NCBI RefSeq assembly: GCF_029854705.2
Contig: NZ_CP139035.1
Coordinates: 3,038,001-3,102,000 of the forward strand
Origin: Akkermansia sp. N21116
GTDB lineage: Bacteria > Verrucomicrobiota > Verrucomicrobiia > Verrucomicrobiales > Akkermansiaceae
Direction: 5' to 3'
DNA length: 64,000 bases
The position numbers and the translations under genes were made by a program. Every line of letters starts with the position of its first letter. The stretch's first letter is position 1. Below are positions 1-9,888 of this stretch, one piece after another. Below the pieces are notes generated by a model. It searched no databases. It was not told where the DNA came from and saw only the letters and a list, made by a program, of their open reading frames with translations.

Positions 1-632
1 CAATGGAGCTTTAAACGCCGGAAACGTTCCAACATGGCATAACACCGGGCATCAGGCTCGAACCTGCCAGCCATCCCGAAAACGACCGTATTCGCAGAAA
101 TTCCCCAGGATGTCCGCAGGGTGTCATCCCTGCGTCCCGGATGGAACATCCGCCTGTCCACCCCCTGATCGAGAAGCGATACACGGGAAATCTCCAAAGA
201 GCTCAGCAAGGCCGCAAACGACTCATCCTGAATAATGACGTGCAACCCATGATGGTTGATCTCGGCTACTTCCGCAGCCAGCCTGTCGAATGTCTCTTCT
301 CCGTCCAGCCATGCCCTAAGATCCAGCACTACCGGGATTTCCAGGCTGCGTGCCAAGCGCACGGGAGACGAGGTAATTGTCCGCGTAAGCGCCAGATAGA
401 CAATATCCGGTCTTTTCTTGCTCCAGCGAGATTTAAAATCCACGCCTGACACATCATCGTCCGGGTCGGCAACAAACGCCAACTCACTTTCCACCAGCTT
501 GCAACCCGTATCCACGTCCCGGGAGGACACCCGGTGCCCCCTCAGTTTAAACGAATCAACCAACTGCCGGAAAACCACGGCAGAGCCACATGTCGAAGAC
601 GAACCAACATCCGTCAGAAAATCAATTCTCAT
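1..632 (-). CDS. Glycosyltransferase, GT4-like (N-terminal part, cut by window edge)
   Basis: The ATG lies at 632-630 on the minus strand and the frame stays open to base 1, giving about 210 residues without the C-terminus. The protein starts MRIDFLTDVGSSSTCGSA, a Rossmann-type opening with a Gly/Ser-rich loop. Near residues 170-205 it reads LLDQGVDRRMFHPG followed by an Arg-rich stretch and WGISANTVVFGMAGRF. This resembles the inter-domain hinge of GT-B glycosyltransferases of family 4, where 'GVD..xF.P' precedes the donor-binding domain. The donor domain with its E-x7-E motif lies outside the window, so the substrate cannot be given. It sits 84 bases downstream of ribE on the same strand and could be co-transcribed. 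The GT-B assignment is fairly safe; GT4 is likely but not certain. Confidence 0.7.
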   Translation of the reverse strand, partial: MRIDFLTDVGSSSTCGSAVVFRQLVDSFKLRGHRVSSRDVDTGCKLVESELAFVADPDDDVSGVDFKSRWSKKRPDIVYLALTRTITSSPVRLARSLEIPVVLDLRAWLDGEETFDRLAAEVAEINHHGLHVIIQDESFAALLSSLEISRVSLLDQGVDRRMFHPGRRDDTLRTSWGISANTVVFGMAGRFEPDARCYAMLERFRRLKLH

Positions 633-716
633 GTACCGCCAGTCTAGACGGCACCCCTCTCACAGCAACGGAAAGAGGGTGGCAAAATCGTCACTCTCCT
701 CCAGCCGGAGACAACA

Positions 717-1421
717 TCATGCATCTTCCCGGGACATCTCCGGAAACGACAGAGGAATATTCTCCTTCTTCTCCATGCCTTCCGGCAGAGAATGCGGTTC
801 CGTTACCTGTCCGGGAAGACCTGCCTTCGCCAAAGTCGCGCCAAACAGGCGTTCCACATACTTAGCCAGCATATCCACTTCAACGTCCACAGGATCCCCC
901 ACAGACATCGCCTGCAAATTAGTTCGATCGAACGTATGGGGGGTAATCCAGAATTCAAGTCGGTTCCTTCCATTGATATTGGCAATCGTCAACGAGATTC
1001 CGTCAATCGTGATTGATCCCTTATCGATGCAATAGCGCATGTACTCCATGGGAATCTCCACCTCAAGGCGGTGATCCTGCCCAACGGGTTCCAAAGCCGT
1101 CACCCGTCCGCAGGCATCCACATGCCCCATGACAAAATGCCCGCCCAAGCGGTCGGAAGCCCGCATGGCGCGTTCCAAATTAACCGTGCCGCCCTCCTTC
1201 AAAAAGCCGAGGCTGGTTACCTTCAAAGTTTGGGACAAAAGGTCAAAGCTCACCCAGTGTCCATCCAGAGCATCCACCGTCAGGCAGCAACCATTGACGG
1301 CCACGGAATCTCCAAGGCTCAACTCCCCGGAAAAAGGGATATCCAGCGTCAACCTGGCCCCACCCGCTATGGGAAGGATACGGTTGACTCTGCCGGTTGT
1401 TTCAACAAGTCCAGTAAACAT
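717..1421 (-). CDS. ribE: Riboflavin synthase, alpha subunit
   Basis: Catalyses dismutation of two 6,7-dimethyl-8-ribityllumazine molecules to riboflavin in the cytoplasm. The N-terminus MFTGLVETTGRV is the family signature. Two lumazine-binding barrels follow: the first has the motif VAVNGCCLTV near residues 40-50, the second has GSITIDGISLTI near 135-146. At 234 residues it is about 20-30 longer than usual because of a charged tail after residue 205. No other rib gene is adjacent. It begins 15 bases after the stop of the antiporter gene on the same strand, so the two are probably co-transcribed. No FMN riboswitch is visible upstream. The family assignment is very secure. Confidence 0.95.
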   Translation of the reverse strand: MFTGLVETTGRVNRILPIAGGARLTLDIPFSGELSLGDSVAVNGCCLTVDALDGHWVSFDLLSQTLKVTSLGFLKEGGTVNLERAMRASDRLGGHFVMGHVDACGRVTALEPVGQDHRLEVEIPMEYMRYCIDKGSITIDGISLTIANINGRNRLEFWITPHTFDRTNLQAMSVGDPVDVEVDMLAKYVERLFGATLAKAGLPGQVTEPHSLPEGMEKKENIPLSFPEMSREDA

Positions 1422-1436
1422 GGTTTCTTATTCTAT

Positions 1437-3059
1437 TCAATGTCCGAAGCAGGTGTAGAACACATACACGACCGCCGTCGGGAAAATGGCAAACACAAAC
1501 AGCCAAAGAGGATTGATCCCCTTGAAATACTTGCCGAGGATCGCCTGCCCGGCCGGATTCGGAGCATTTGCAATTACCGTCAAGCCGCCCCCCGTCACAG
1601 CACCGGCCACCACGGCATATTTAACGCCCTCGCTCAGGTTCGGCACCGTCGAGGCCAGGAAAGTCACGGCGGCATTGTCATTGAAAGCCGTCAACATAGT
1701 CGCCCCCAGCATGACGTCGTCCGCATTCAGCCCCATCAGCACGGGCTGCAGCCACCAAGCCTGTACGCCACCAAGAATCACAAGGCCGGCCAGGAAGAAG
1801 GCCACCATCATCGGCACCTTGATCGTCATATTGTTCTGGAACTGGGGAGTTGCCAGCGTAAAGCCCATATAGAACAGGAAACCGCCGATGAACAACACTG
1901 GAACATGCGAAAAATACACCGTCCATGCCAGGAAAAGCACATGTGCCACCGTCACCCAGACCGGGATACTGTCCTTGCGATCCTCCCAGGCCAGGGGAAT
2001 GGCATCTCCAAACTCGGAAGCGGCTTCGCTCTCTGCGGTCAAACGCCGGAATTCCTTCCGGAACGCCATATAATACACGATATTGGAAATGATAATGGCC
2101 GCCACGGCCTTCCATCCGAAATGAATCACCATGTGGGACATCCCCCAGCCCCATTTTTCGGCCACCATCACTACGGGAGGAGCAGCGAAGGAAGACAGTG
2201 TCCCGCCAATGGAAATATTCACGAATAAAAGCGCCAGCGTCGCATACATCAGAGGACGGCTCGGCTTAAGGTCGTAAAAGCGTTTGGCCAGCAAAAGAGC
2301 TCCAATCGTCATCGCGGCAGGTTCCGTAATCAGGGACCCGAGTAGAGGAGCCAGGCACATGACAGACAGCCACCAGGCAGCCGGAGTCGCCCCGCCAAGC
2401 CTCGCCCCCATGTGAAGAACGGATTCCGCCAAACGAAACACCGGACGGGAGGAAGCAATGATCATAACGACCATCACGAACAACGGCTCCGTAAACGAGC
2501 AATCGTAATTCAAATACAGCTTGAAATCTTCAAAACTGTAGTAATTGTTACAGACGATCAGAAACGGGATGATCCACAAACCGAATACCGCCTCCACTTC
2601 ACCTAAAAAGTGGAACACGACGGACAGGAACGACACGGGGGGGCGCTCCTCCGGATGCATCACCCGGTACCCGGACTTCTGAAGTTTGGCCTTGTGCCTC
2701 TGGGCCAGACGATGGGAAATCCGTTCAAATTTGGCAGCCATGAACGTATGGATAATCGCCCCAAGGAAAACCAGGGTCACAGCCAGATTGAAGGGATCCT
2801 TCTGGACGCGGAACACAAGCTGGTCCCACACCCCCGAAATACCTGCCGCCTTTTCCTCCTGTTCATAAACGCTCAAAGGTACGGGGAAATGGCTGAACTG
2901 GGGTTTCACCCCTTCGTCCTCAGCATGGTACGCGGGCGTCACCGAATGCGAACCGGCAGCGGCTGCATCCTGCGGAGCTACTGCGACCATGCCGGAAAAC
3001 ACCATAATCAACAGGCATAGCAAACGCAGGAATCTCTTTCTGAAGCAATCTTCAATCAT
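1437..3059 (-). CDS. Putative Na+/H+ antiporter, multi-pass inner-membrane protein
   Basis: An integral membrane protein of 540 residues with a cleavable-looking signal segment at residues 5-32 and about ten further hydrophobic segments. Residues near 150-240 show FHFLGEVEAVFGLWIIPFL and FTEPLFVMVVMIIASSRPV, the pattern of the putative Na+/H+ antiporter family also found in Chlamydiae. A conserved late segment, TAFNDNAAVTFLAS, has buried acidic and Asn residues suited to ion coupling. The frame is open back to 3269, but that would overlap the dipeptidase gene ending at 3155. The Met at 3059, just before the signal segment, is the better start. The likely role is sodium and pH homeostasis; the transported ion is inferred from family only. 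Confidence 0.8.
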   Translation of the reverse strand: MIEDCFRKRFLRLLCLLIMVFSGMVAVAPQDAAAAGSHSVTPAYHAEDEGVKPQFSHFPVPLSVYEQEEKAAGISGVWDQLVFRVQKDPFNLAVTLVFLGAIIHTFMAAKFERISHRLAQRHKAKLQKSGYRVMHPEERPPVSFLSVVFHFLGEVEAVFGLWIIPFLIVCNNYYSFEDFKLYLNYDCSFTEPLFVMVVMIIASSRPVFRLAESVLHMGARLGGATPAAWWLSVMCLAPLLGSLITEPAAMTIGALLLAKRFYDLKPSRPLMYATLALLFVNISIGGTLSSFAAPPVVMVAEKWGWGMSHMVIHFGWKAVAAIIISNIVYYMAFRKEFRRLTAESEAASEFGDAIPLAWEDRKDSIPVWVTVAHVLFLAWTVYFSHVPVLFIGGFLFYMGFTLATPQFQNNMTIKVPMMVAFFLAGLVILGGVQAWWLQPVLMGLNADDVMLGATMLTAFNDNAAVTFLASTVPNLSEGVKYAVVAGAVTGGGLTVIANAPNPAGQAILGKYFKGINPLWLFVFAIFPTAVVYVFYTCFGH

Positions 3060-3154
3060 GGTTCTGGCGGGAAGATACAGCGATGAAAAAGGCTTGCCCA
3101 GCAAAATCGGCGTCCTCCTTCCGGGAATCGGATTCGAGAAAGAGACTTGGTTCC

Positions 3155-3937
3155 CTAAGATTTTGCCGGAGTTTCCGGAGAAACCGTCTCTTTCCGCATC
3201 CCATCCCAAACGGGGAAGTAGTAGTAGGCAGTCATATCCGGTTCGGGAGAAAGGCGGTAATGCCACCATTCCGGTTCGTAATTGACGAATCCTCTCCTTG
3301 CCATGGCTTGCTTGAGAAGCTGGCGGTTCTTTTGCCGGGCAGGAGTCACAAGCTTGGTATCCGTTGCCGAGGTCGGATCCAGAAAGTCATGGTGCCCTCC
3401 CATATCGACAGGCTTGCGGGATCCGCGCTTCACCAGTGTAATATCCACGGCAACGCCACGGGAATGCTCCGAACAATCGCGGATGTACTTGTCCTCAAAA
3501 ATCTGTTTCTTCTCAATACCGGGATAGAATTTCCGTTTCATCTTCTGGTCGGACAGATCCCTGCCCCAGTTATTGATGTCGATCATCGCAATATGGGGGC
3601 GGTAGGCATCGTAAATCAGCAACTGGTATCCTTGAGACCATAAATCGTCGGAAACCTGCTTCAACGCTTCCGCCGCCTGCGTCCGTAGAATGGGTCTTTT
3701 TCCCCGGTAGCCAGCCATCGGCCTCCCAATGAAATTATCGTTTCCAGCGTATTTCAGATCGGCAAGAACGCGGGGAGCCACTTCATCGACATAGGTAAAG
3801 CCATGGGGCATAACCGGCGAATTCGGCTGCTCCAAAGAAGGCTGAACGGGAGAAGAAGATGTAGTACATCCCGCCATCCCCAGCGTCAGAAAAGCAAAGG
3901 ACAGGCAGGCAAGGCATTTCAAATTATGGGAGATCAT
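3155..3937 (-). CDS. D-alanyl-D-alanine dipeptidase (M15D, VanX/DdpX-like), lipoprotein
   Basis: A zinc peptidase of 260 residues that hydrolyses D-Ala-D-Ala. The N-terminus has a lipoprotein signal with the lipobox GMAGC at about residue 23, so the enzyme should be anchored in the periplasm. Zinc and catalytic motifs are present: EHSRGVAVD (SxHxxGxAxD pattern) and EWWHY near residue 225, plus YDAYRP upstream. DdpX-type enzymes recycle D-Ala from peptidoglycan; van-type resistance needs ligase and dehydrogenase genes, and none is nearby, so turnover of wall peptides is more likely. The gene has its own position between rpoD and the antiporter, 77 bases after rpoD. Confidence 0.9.
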   Translation of the reverse strand: MISHNLKCLACLSFAFLTLGMAGCTTSSSPVQPSLEQPNSPVMPHGFTYVDEVAPRVLADLKYAGNDNFIGRPMAGYRGKRPILRTQAAEALKQVSDDLWSQGYQLLIYDAYRPHIAMIDINNWGRDLSDQKMKRKFYPGIEKKQIFEDKYIRDCSEHSRGVAVDITLVKRGSRKPVDMGGHHDFLDPTSATDTKLVTPARQKNRQLLKQAMARRGFVNYEPEWWHYRLSPEPDMTAYYYFPVWDGMRKETVSPETPAKS

Positions 3938-3954
3938 ATACTGTCGACAGTTAT

Positions 3955-3988
3955 AAAAACGGGAATGAGCGGCAATCGCCCATTCCCG
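3955..3988 (-). terminator. Intrinsic terminator after rpoD
   Basis: On the minus strand the 8-bp stem CGGGAATG/CATTCCCG encloses a GC-rich loop and runs directly into TTTTTAT. It lies 26 bases after the rpoD stop, so it fits termination of the dnaG-rpoD transcript, just before the dipeptidase start. Confidence 0.8.
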
Positions 3989-4013
3989 GTATGGAAAAAG
4001 ATGAGATTCCGGA

Positions 4014-6272
4014 TCAGGACTCCGTCATTTCTAGGAATCCTCTAATCTTGTTCAGACGAATGGGGTGACGGAGCTTACGGAGAGCCTTGGCCTCAATCTG
4101 GCGGATACGTTCGCGCGTCACATTGAACTGGCGTCCGACTTCTTCCAGCGTACGGGGACTGCCATCGCGGAGGCCAAAACGTTGTTCGATCACTTCGCGT
4201 TCGCGTTCGGTCAAGGTATCCAGCACGTCCTTGATCTTCTCTTTCAGGAAAGAGAACGATGCCTCTTCCATCGGGTTTTCAGCCGCCTTGTCTTCGATGA
4301 AGTCGCCGAAGGAGGTATCGTCGGAATCACCGACCGGAGCCTGCAGAGAAATAGGCTGCTGAGCCATTTTGAGGACGGAACGAACCCGTTCGACCGGCAG
4401 GTTGATTTCTTCCGCAATTTCCTCGGGGGAGGGTTCACGGCCGAATTCCTGCACCAACTGCTTCTGCACGCGCATCAGCTTGTTGATCGTTTCAATCATG
4501 TGGACGGGAATACGGATCGTACGGGCCTGGTCGGCAATCGAACGCGTAATCGCCTGGCGAATCCACCACGTCGCATACGTGGAAAACTTATAGCCACGGC
4601 GGTATTCGAACTTTTCCACGGCCTTCATGAGCCCCATGTTGCCTTCCTGAATCAAGTCCAGGAACGAAAGACCGCGGTTCGTGTACTTCTTGGCAATGGA
4701 GATAACAAGGCGGAGGTTGGCTTCCACCATTTCATCCTTGGCCCGGCGGGCTTCACGAATCCATTTGCGAAGTTCCTTGTAGGCAACTCCCATTTCTTCA
4801 TGCGTCATCCACATCCGCATTTCATATTCCAGAAGCTTTTCCTGAACAGCGGATTTTTCATCCGGAGTTTCTGTCGGGGAATCAATCTTCTTGACGGCAC
4901 GAACCACGCTTTCCTTGGCTTCGTCGATCATTGTACAAAAATCTTCAATGATCTTGTGCTTGAAATACAGGCGACCATACAGTTTCACCAGCGAGGAGTG
5001 AATTTTCTGAAACTCGGCTTCACGCGCCTTCGTTGTCTTGCCGGACTTACGCGTCTGATGAAGCTTCTTATAAGCGACTTCGGCGTCGGCATGTGCCTGT
5101 ACGATCTGATTGCACAGATGGGGCAAAGCTTTCATGTAGCGGTCGCGGGAATCGATCTTCTTGTCGAGAATCACGCGATCGAAGCGTTCTTCCCCTTCAT
5201 TCAGGTGGAAAGCCACTTTCAGATAAGCTCTGGCAATGAAGCCGAACTTATGGGCACAGCGCTGAACATTCTGTTCGGCGGTTTCGATACGCTTGGAGAT
5301 TTCAACTTCCTGCTCGCGGGTCAGCAGGGGAACCTGCCCCATCTGCTTGAGGTACATGCGGACGGGATCGTCCAGAATGTCCATTTTGGCTTCCAGCTTT
5401 TCCTCCTCGTCCTCTTCCTCGGTATCGCGAATGCGGATGCGATCCGTATAAGTATCTACTTCGGAGGCATCAATGATATCGAATGCCATGCTACGCAGGC
5501 GTTCCATGATGCTCTCGTAATCCTGGGGATCGACGATGTCGTTGGGAAGAGCGTCATTGATGTCGTCGAAAGTCAGGTAGCCTTGCTCCTTGGCAAGTTT
5601 GATCAAATCACGGATCTTTTCCTGAATTTCCGGAGCATCGATCGGGCTGTTCACCTTGCGGCGGGCAGCGCGGGCACGATCCTCCTCGAGGAGTTCACTG
5701 ATCTTTTTAATGCGTTCCCCTTCTTTTTGAGCAGCAGTCTTTTCCTCGGAAGTCTTGGATGACTTGGACGCAGATTTCTTAGCCGCCGGCTGCTTGACCG
5801 GGGCCTGTTTCGTTTCGGCATCCGGAGAGGATTTGGCAGCCTTGGCAGGTTTTACGACCGGCTTAGCGGCTGGCTTGGCTGGAGCTTTGCCCGTCGCTTT
5901 GGCTGGAGCTTTTTTGGCAGGAGTTTTTTCCGCAGCAGGTTGTTTAGCCGGGGCTGAAGAAGCGGCGGGAGCCTTGGTTGCAGCTTTCTTTTTAGGAGCA
6001 GCCGGCTTGGATGCCGGAGCGGATTTGGAGGATTTGGCGGATTTGTCAGCCTTCCCGGAAGCCGGGTTTGCCGATTTGGTCGTTGGAGATACCTTCGGTT
6101 CACCGGGTTTTACCGGTGTCTTTTTGACAGCAGGGGCTTTAGCCCCGGTGCCGGAGGCTGCCTTGGAGGCAGTTTTTTTGGCATCAGCCTTGGACGCGGA
6201 AGAAGATTTGACCTTCTTGGCGGAAGAATCCTTGGCTGAAGACGAAGACGATGAATCACCGGATTTGGACAT
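4014..6272 (-). CDS. rpoD: RNA polymerase primary sigma factor (sigma-70) with long basic N-terminal tail
   Basis: The housekeeping sigma factor, 752 residues. Region 1.1 is recognisable at about 205-275. Region 1.2 includes [20 protein letters not shown] near 310. Regions 2.1-2.4 lie around 515-590 with the [15 protein letters not shown] and [20 protein letters not shown] motifs. Region 4.2 lies at about 705-745 with [20 protein letters not shown]. The first ~192 residues are very unusual: almost only Lys, Ala, Ser, Pro and Thr, with repeated AKKAPAK-like units resembling a histone H1 tail. The tail is in frame with an ATG and covered by normal codon use, so it is probably real. It forms an operon with dnaG (43-base gap), the classical macromolecular-synthesis arrangement. 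Confidence 0.97.
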   Translation of the reverse strand: MSKSGDSSSSSSAKDSSAKKVKSSSASKADAKKTASKAASGTGAKAPAVKKTPVKPGEPKVSPTTKSANPASGKADKSAKSSKSAPASKPAAPKKKAATKAPAASSAPAKQPAAEKTPAKKAPAKATGKAPAKPAAKPVVKPAKAAKSSPDAETKQAPVKQPAAKKSASKSSKTSEEKTAAQKEGERIKKISELLEEDRARAARRKVNSPIDAPEIQEKIRDLIKLAKEQGYLTFDDINDALPNDIVDPQDYESIMERLRSMAFDIIDASEVDTYTDRIRIRDTEEEDEEEKLEAKMDILDDPVRMYLKQMGQVPLLTREQEVEISKRIETAEQNVQRCAHKFGFIARAYLKVAFHLNEGEERFDRVILDKKIDSRDRYMKALPHLCNQIVQAHADAEVAYKKLHQTRKSGKTTKAREAEFQKIHSSLVKLYGRLYFKHKIIEDFCTMIDEAKESVVRAVKKIDSPTETPDEKSAVQEKLLEYEMRMWMTHEEMGVAYKELRKWIREARRAKDEMVEANLRLVISIAKKYTNRGLSFLDLIQEGNMGLMKAVEKFEYRRGYKFSTYATWWIRQAITRSIADQARTIRIPVHMIETINKLMRVQKQLVQEFGREPSPEEIAEEINLPVERVRSVLKMAQQPISLQAPVGDSDDTSFGDFIEDKAAENPMEEASFSFLKEKIKDVLDTLTEREREVIEQRFGLRDGSPRTLEEVGRQFNVTRERIRQIEAKALRKLRHPIRLNKIRGFLEMTES

Positions 6273-6315
6273 AAGAAAAAATTCTGGGCACTATGCAACC
6301 ATTATACAAGCCCTC

Positions 6316-8205
6316 CTAGGGCGTGTGGGTGAAAATACTAAAGAGGAGGTTCTTCAAGTCAATACTTTTTTGTATCAGCTCCATGCGTTTTTCAACCGGC
6401 AAATTTTCATCCTGCAACTCCGCCAGAACGGCATCCTTCTGGCGTTCCAGGGAAATACGGATAAGGCCGGAACAAGCTTCGGCTGCAGCCCGTTCCGGGT
6501 CAGACATGGGAGGAGTGTTCATATTCATCTGCAACAGGGCGGCGCTTTCTTCAGGAGGCAGGGAGTGAATGAACGCCTGGATAGCTGCCGGATCTTCGGG
6601 ACATGGAGCCTTGTTCAGGATTTTCCTCAACACCTCTCCGCCGGGCACCCAGTTCATGGCTTCCCAAATATCCTCAATGCGTTCTACGAGGTAGGACTGA
6701 GCCTTCACATCGTTCAAAGCCATCTCGCACAGCACGACGACGGAACGGTCCACACGGATAGGTTCTATCCTCTCTTCATCCCGGGCGTTCTCCTTCTCGT
6801 TTCTGGAAGAGTTCGATGCCTGCTCGTACCGAAATGAGCGGACGGCTTTCTGTACCTCGCGCTTCGTTTCTTCAAATCCCATGCGCATGCGCGTAGCCAT
6901 GTCCGATGCAGCAAGATCCCGTGCAACGGCATCCTTGATACATCCCATCAGACTGATCATATCGCGGGAAAATGCCATCCGGGACGAAGAATCGTTCAAC
7001 AGTCCCTGGTTTCTGGCCCGGTTCACCCGGGCTTCGAAGAAGGGGCGCGCCCCGTCCAGAAGAGCGGCGAACGCCTCGGCCCCCTCGCGTTTGATGAAAG
7101 AATCCGGATCATCGCCTGCCGGAAGATCTACCAATTCCACATCCAGCCCCGCCGGAGCGAGAATACGAAAAGCCTTATCCGCAGCCGACATCCCGGCGCG
7201 ATCGGCATCAAAGCATAACAACACCTTCTTCGGCCTGTACCGTAATAACAACGGTACATGATCGTTGGTAAAAGCGGTACCCAGGGGAGCCACGACGCAT
7301 GTTTGCCCTGCCTCATGGCAGGCGATCACATCCAGCTGCCCCTCGCAAAGTACGACGCGCCCCATCTTGTCGAACGACTTTTTGGCACGGTCCAGCCCAA
7401 ACAAAATGTCCCGCTTTCGGAACAATTGCGTTTCCGGGCTATTCACATATTTACCCGTATTTACAGCCTGCCCCAAAACGCGCCCGGAAAAAGCCACACA
7501 CTCGCCCCGGTCATTGCAGATGGGAAACATCAGACGGTCCCGGAAGCGGCAGTACATGTCATTTCTTTCCCCGATACTCGCCAAACCGGAATCGATCAAA
7601 TACCGGGCGGGAATATTCTTCGACTGAGCCCAGCGCAAAAACGAGGACGATTGGTCGGGAGCCCACCCCACCTTCCACCGGGCGGCCATGTCCGAACCAA
7701 ATCCCCTGGATTTCATGTACTCTCTCGCATGATCCGCCTTCTTCGATTTCATCAAAAGGTTGTGGAAATACTCCATTGCCATCCGGTTCACCTCCAACAG
7801 CCCCGTTCTTTGCTTGCGGCGTCGGTCTTCTTCCGGACTGCTCTGCTCCTCAATCAACGGAATCCCGGCTCGTTCCGCCAGCTTCCGCACAGCATCGGCA
7901 AAGGGCAGATTCTCATACTTCATCACGAAGCTCAAGGCATCCCCCCCCGTCTGGCAGGCAAAGCACATGAAGCTCTGGCGCACGGGACTGACGGTCATCG
8001 AAGGATGCGTATCGTTATGAAACGGGCAGACACCTTTCCAACTGGCTCCCGCCTTCTTCAACGGGATATAGGAATTGATCAGGTCCACGATATCCGTGGC
8101 CCCAAGAACGCGCTTGATGCTTTCCTCCGAGATCTTTCCCATGGGCGTGGGGCATCCTATCACTTCTCCGGCAGGATTCACGGTTTTTTCTCGTCCTTTC
8201 GTCAT
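6316..8205 (-). CDS. dnaG: DNA primase
   Basis: Synthesises RNA primers at the replication fork. Residues 22-110 hold the N-terminal zinc-binding domain with CPFHNDTHPSMTVSP and the CFAC pair. The TOPRIM core near 255-340 has VVLCEGQLDVIA and LCFDADRAG, supplying the metal-binding Glu and Asp-x-Asp residues. A C-terminal helical region for helicase contact follows. The ATG at 8205 has a clear GGAGG six bases upstream, which is rare in this window and decides the start over 8247; the later Met at 8142 (MGKISEE) would match the minimal family start but has no ribosome site. The protein has 629 residues. It is transcribed just ahead of rpoD. Confidence 0.96.
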   Translation of the reverse strand: MTKGREKTVNPAGEVIGCPTPMGKISEESIKRVLGATDIVDLINSYIPLKKAGASWKGVCPFHNDTHPSMTVSPVRQSFMCFACQTGGDALSFVMKYENLPFADAVRKLAERAGIPLIEEQSSPEEDRRRKQRTGLLEVNRMAMEYFHNLLMKSKKADHAREYMKSRGFGSDMAARWKVGWAPDQSSSFLRWAQSKNIPARYLIDSGLASIGERNDMYCRFRDRLMFPICNDRGECVAFSGRVLGQAVNTGKYVNSPETQLFRKRDILFGLDRAKKSFDKMGRVVLCEGQLDVIACHEAGQTCVVAPLGTAFTNDHVPLLLRYRPKKVLLCFDADRAGMSAADKAFRILAPAGLDVELVDLPAGDDPDSFIKREGAEAFAALLDGARPFFEARVNRARNQGLLNDSSSRMAFSRDMISLMGCIKDAVARDLAASDMATRMRMGFEETKREVQKAVRSFRYEQASNSSRNEKENARDEERIEPIRVDRSVVVLCEMALNDVKAQSYLVERIEDIWEAMNWVPGGEVLRKILNKAPCPEDPAAIQAFIHSLPPEESAALLQMNMNTPPMSDPERAAAEACSGLIRISLERQKDAVLAELQDENLPVEKRMELIQKSIDLKNLLFSIFTHTP

Positions 8206-8270
8206 GCTCGGCCTCCAAGTCTTGCAAATCAGCGGAACTTGTTCCAAATTACTGGAAGGATTAGAAAATC

Positions 8271-8846
8271 ATGAGTACAAGCCCCATCAACTTCCGTTTG
8301 GTCATCCCCTGTGGCATGGCTCTCCTGCTGCCATGGGCATTCACCTCATGCTCGGATTGCCTCTGCTCCGGCAAAGGCGTCGGCACCATCGCCAAAGTTT
8401 CCCTGAAACACGACGACCAGCCCTGGTACCGCTGCGTCACCATTGATCAGAAAACCATGTACATGACCGGCACCCGCGTCAGTTGGACATTCCAGCACGA
8501 ACTGGGGTACTGGGAAGCCTTCGACACCCGGAACAAGAAACTCTGCATGACGGCTCGCGGCAAAACCTTCACCATCGAACCGGGCTACGTCTGGGACGGA
8601 GCAACCGAAGGCCCCACCACAGCCAAATTGCTCACCCCCACCCTCTTCCACGACGCCATGCTGCATGCCATCATGAACGGAGCACCACTCGGACGCGATC
8701 AGGCCGACGGAGCATTCTACCAACTGATGAAGGCCGAAAACTTCACGATGGCCCGCCCTTACTACGAACTCGTCCGTAACTTCGGTGAAGCCTACCTCAA
8801 CCGCCAAAATCCCCCTACCCTCACCATCAAGGCAATCAAAAGATAA
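8271..8846 (+). CDS. DUF1353-like lipoprotein
   Basis: A protein of 191 residues divergent from dnaG. Residues 1-27 look like a lipoprotein signal ending in AFTSC. The C-terminal half matches the general layout of DUF1353: a strand with the 'GYVWDGAT' motif (family pattern GFxxDGAS), then LFHDAMLH, then an ADGAFYQLM helix and a final YYELVRNFGE. DUF1353 proteins are of unknown function and are frequent in phages and in host envelopes. Here no phage gene is adjacent. The family assignment rests on motif memory only. A peptidoglycan-related or other extracytoplasmic role is possible, but nothing in the sequence shows it. Confidence 0.6.
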   Translation: MSTSPINFRLVIPCGMALLLPWAFTSCSDCLCSGKGVGTIAKVSLKHDDQPWYRCVTIDQKTMYMTGTRVSWTFQHELGYWEAFDTRNKKLCMTARGKTFTIEPGYVWDGATEGPTTAKLLTPTLFHDAMLHAIMNGAPLGRDQADGAFYQLMKAENFTMARPYYELVRNFGEAYLNRQNPPTLTIKAIKR

Positions 8847-8870
8847 ACACCCGGCGATCTATCGGAATAT

Positions 8871-9782
8871 TTATTGAGCCGCCGAAGCCTTCGCAGCTTG
8901 GGCGGCCTTTTTCTTGAGCAACTTATCGTTCTCCTGACGGTGCTTCCCGCGATACAGGAAGTCCGTTGACGCATCCCTTCCTACCGTCCGGTCAATCAAT
9001 CCGGGAATTTCGTCTTCCGTGTACCCCGCCTTCAATAGGTATTCCTTCACATCGTTATACCTGCCAGGAAAAACATGCACGAGCGTTCTCATAAATTGCG
9101 GTTCCATCCATGGAGTCACAGTCTCCACAAAACTATTCCTTGCATTGATAAATGAATTTGTAAAACCTGTCTTCTGCATTTCTTCCGGCATCTGTCGAAA
9201 TACGACCTCAATTCCAAGGCGCAGCCGATCTTCACTTGACCTCTCACCCCAAGGATTCGTTTCATGCGCATTCTTGAACTGATTGAGGATGCAAGCATAG
9301 TAGGAAAGAATAGTCCGCGTCAATATTTGCTTCTTCAATGATTCCTTAATTTTATTAGAATCATGAAGCTTTCTATTAGCGATTGCAAGCGAAGGTGTAG
9401 ATTGCAATTTAAGCCACAAATCAAAAATTTCATTAAATTCATGATAGTGATAAGTTTCCGATTCTGTCTCCATATATAATTTCGAATCAAACACAGGAAG
9501 GCTAGTCAGAAAATAGCAATACCATACAAAATTACGAAATTCCTCATCAATATCCTTATCAGAAGTTATATCTCGAGGATTTTTAGCACCAAATTCACGC
9601 AGCTCCTTGTAATACGATTTATACTTTTTCTCTTTTAATAGATCCAAAAGTTTATCAATAGCGGGATTCTTGACCCGCAATTGAGGAATGCACGCCGGGG
9701 ATTCCGGACACACCTCGGCACGCGAAACATAGGCGCCAATTCCTGATAATAAAGCAATCACAAGGATTAATATATTTCTCAT
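8871..9782 (-). CDS. Hypothetical secreted protein, AT-rich
   Basis: I do not recognise this protein of about 303 residues. It has a hydrophobic N-terminal signal (MRNILILVIALLSGIGAYVS) and is rich in Lys, Glu and aromatic residues. It looks mostly helical and ends in an Ala/Lys-rich tail (KKKAAQAAKASAAQ). A GTG at 9791 would add three residues. The middle, about 9340-9660, is much richer in A and T than any neighbouring gene and uses many AAA, ATT and TTT codons. That suggests recent acquisition or relaxed selection. It is convergent with the DUF1353-like gene and lies downstream of the proS terminator. Three Cys residues (two near the mature N-terminus) may matter for export. Confidence 0.65.
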   Translation of the reverse strand: MRNILILVIALLSGIGAYVSRAEVCPESPACIPQLRVKNPAIDKLLDLLKEKKYKSYYKELREFGAKNPRDITSDKDIDEEFRNFVWYCYFLTSLPVFDSKLYMETESETYHYHEFNEIFDLWLKLQSTPSLAIANRKLHDSNKIKESLKKQILTRTILSYYACILNQFKNAHETNPWGERSSEDRLRLGIEVVFRQMPEEMQKTGFTNSFINARNSFVETVTPWMEPQFMRTLVHVFPGRYNDVKEYLLKAGYTEDEIPGLIDRTVGRDASTDFLYRGKHRQENDKLLKKKAAQAAKASAAQ

Positions 9783-9888
9783 TATACTCACCGAATCAGT
9801 TCTTCATGCATAATTTCCTGATCATGTATTCCTACGGCAACGGTTCCGTAAAAGTTTCCCATGAAAACCTCGCTCTACATTCCCTAGC

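Noticed and set aside
3060-3269. N-terminal extension of 70 residues on the antiporter
   Set aside because: It would overlap the dipeptidase gene and put 70 residues before a good signal segment; the Met at 3059 is more plausible.
3155-3937. Vancomycin-resistance function for the D-Ala-D-Ala dipeptidase
   Set aside because: No ligase, dehydrogenase or VanRS-like regulators are nearby; wall-peptide recycling is simpler.
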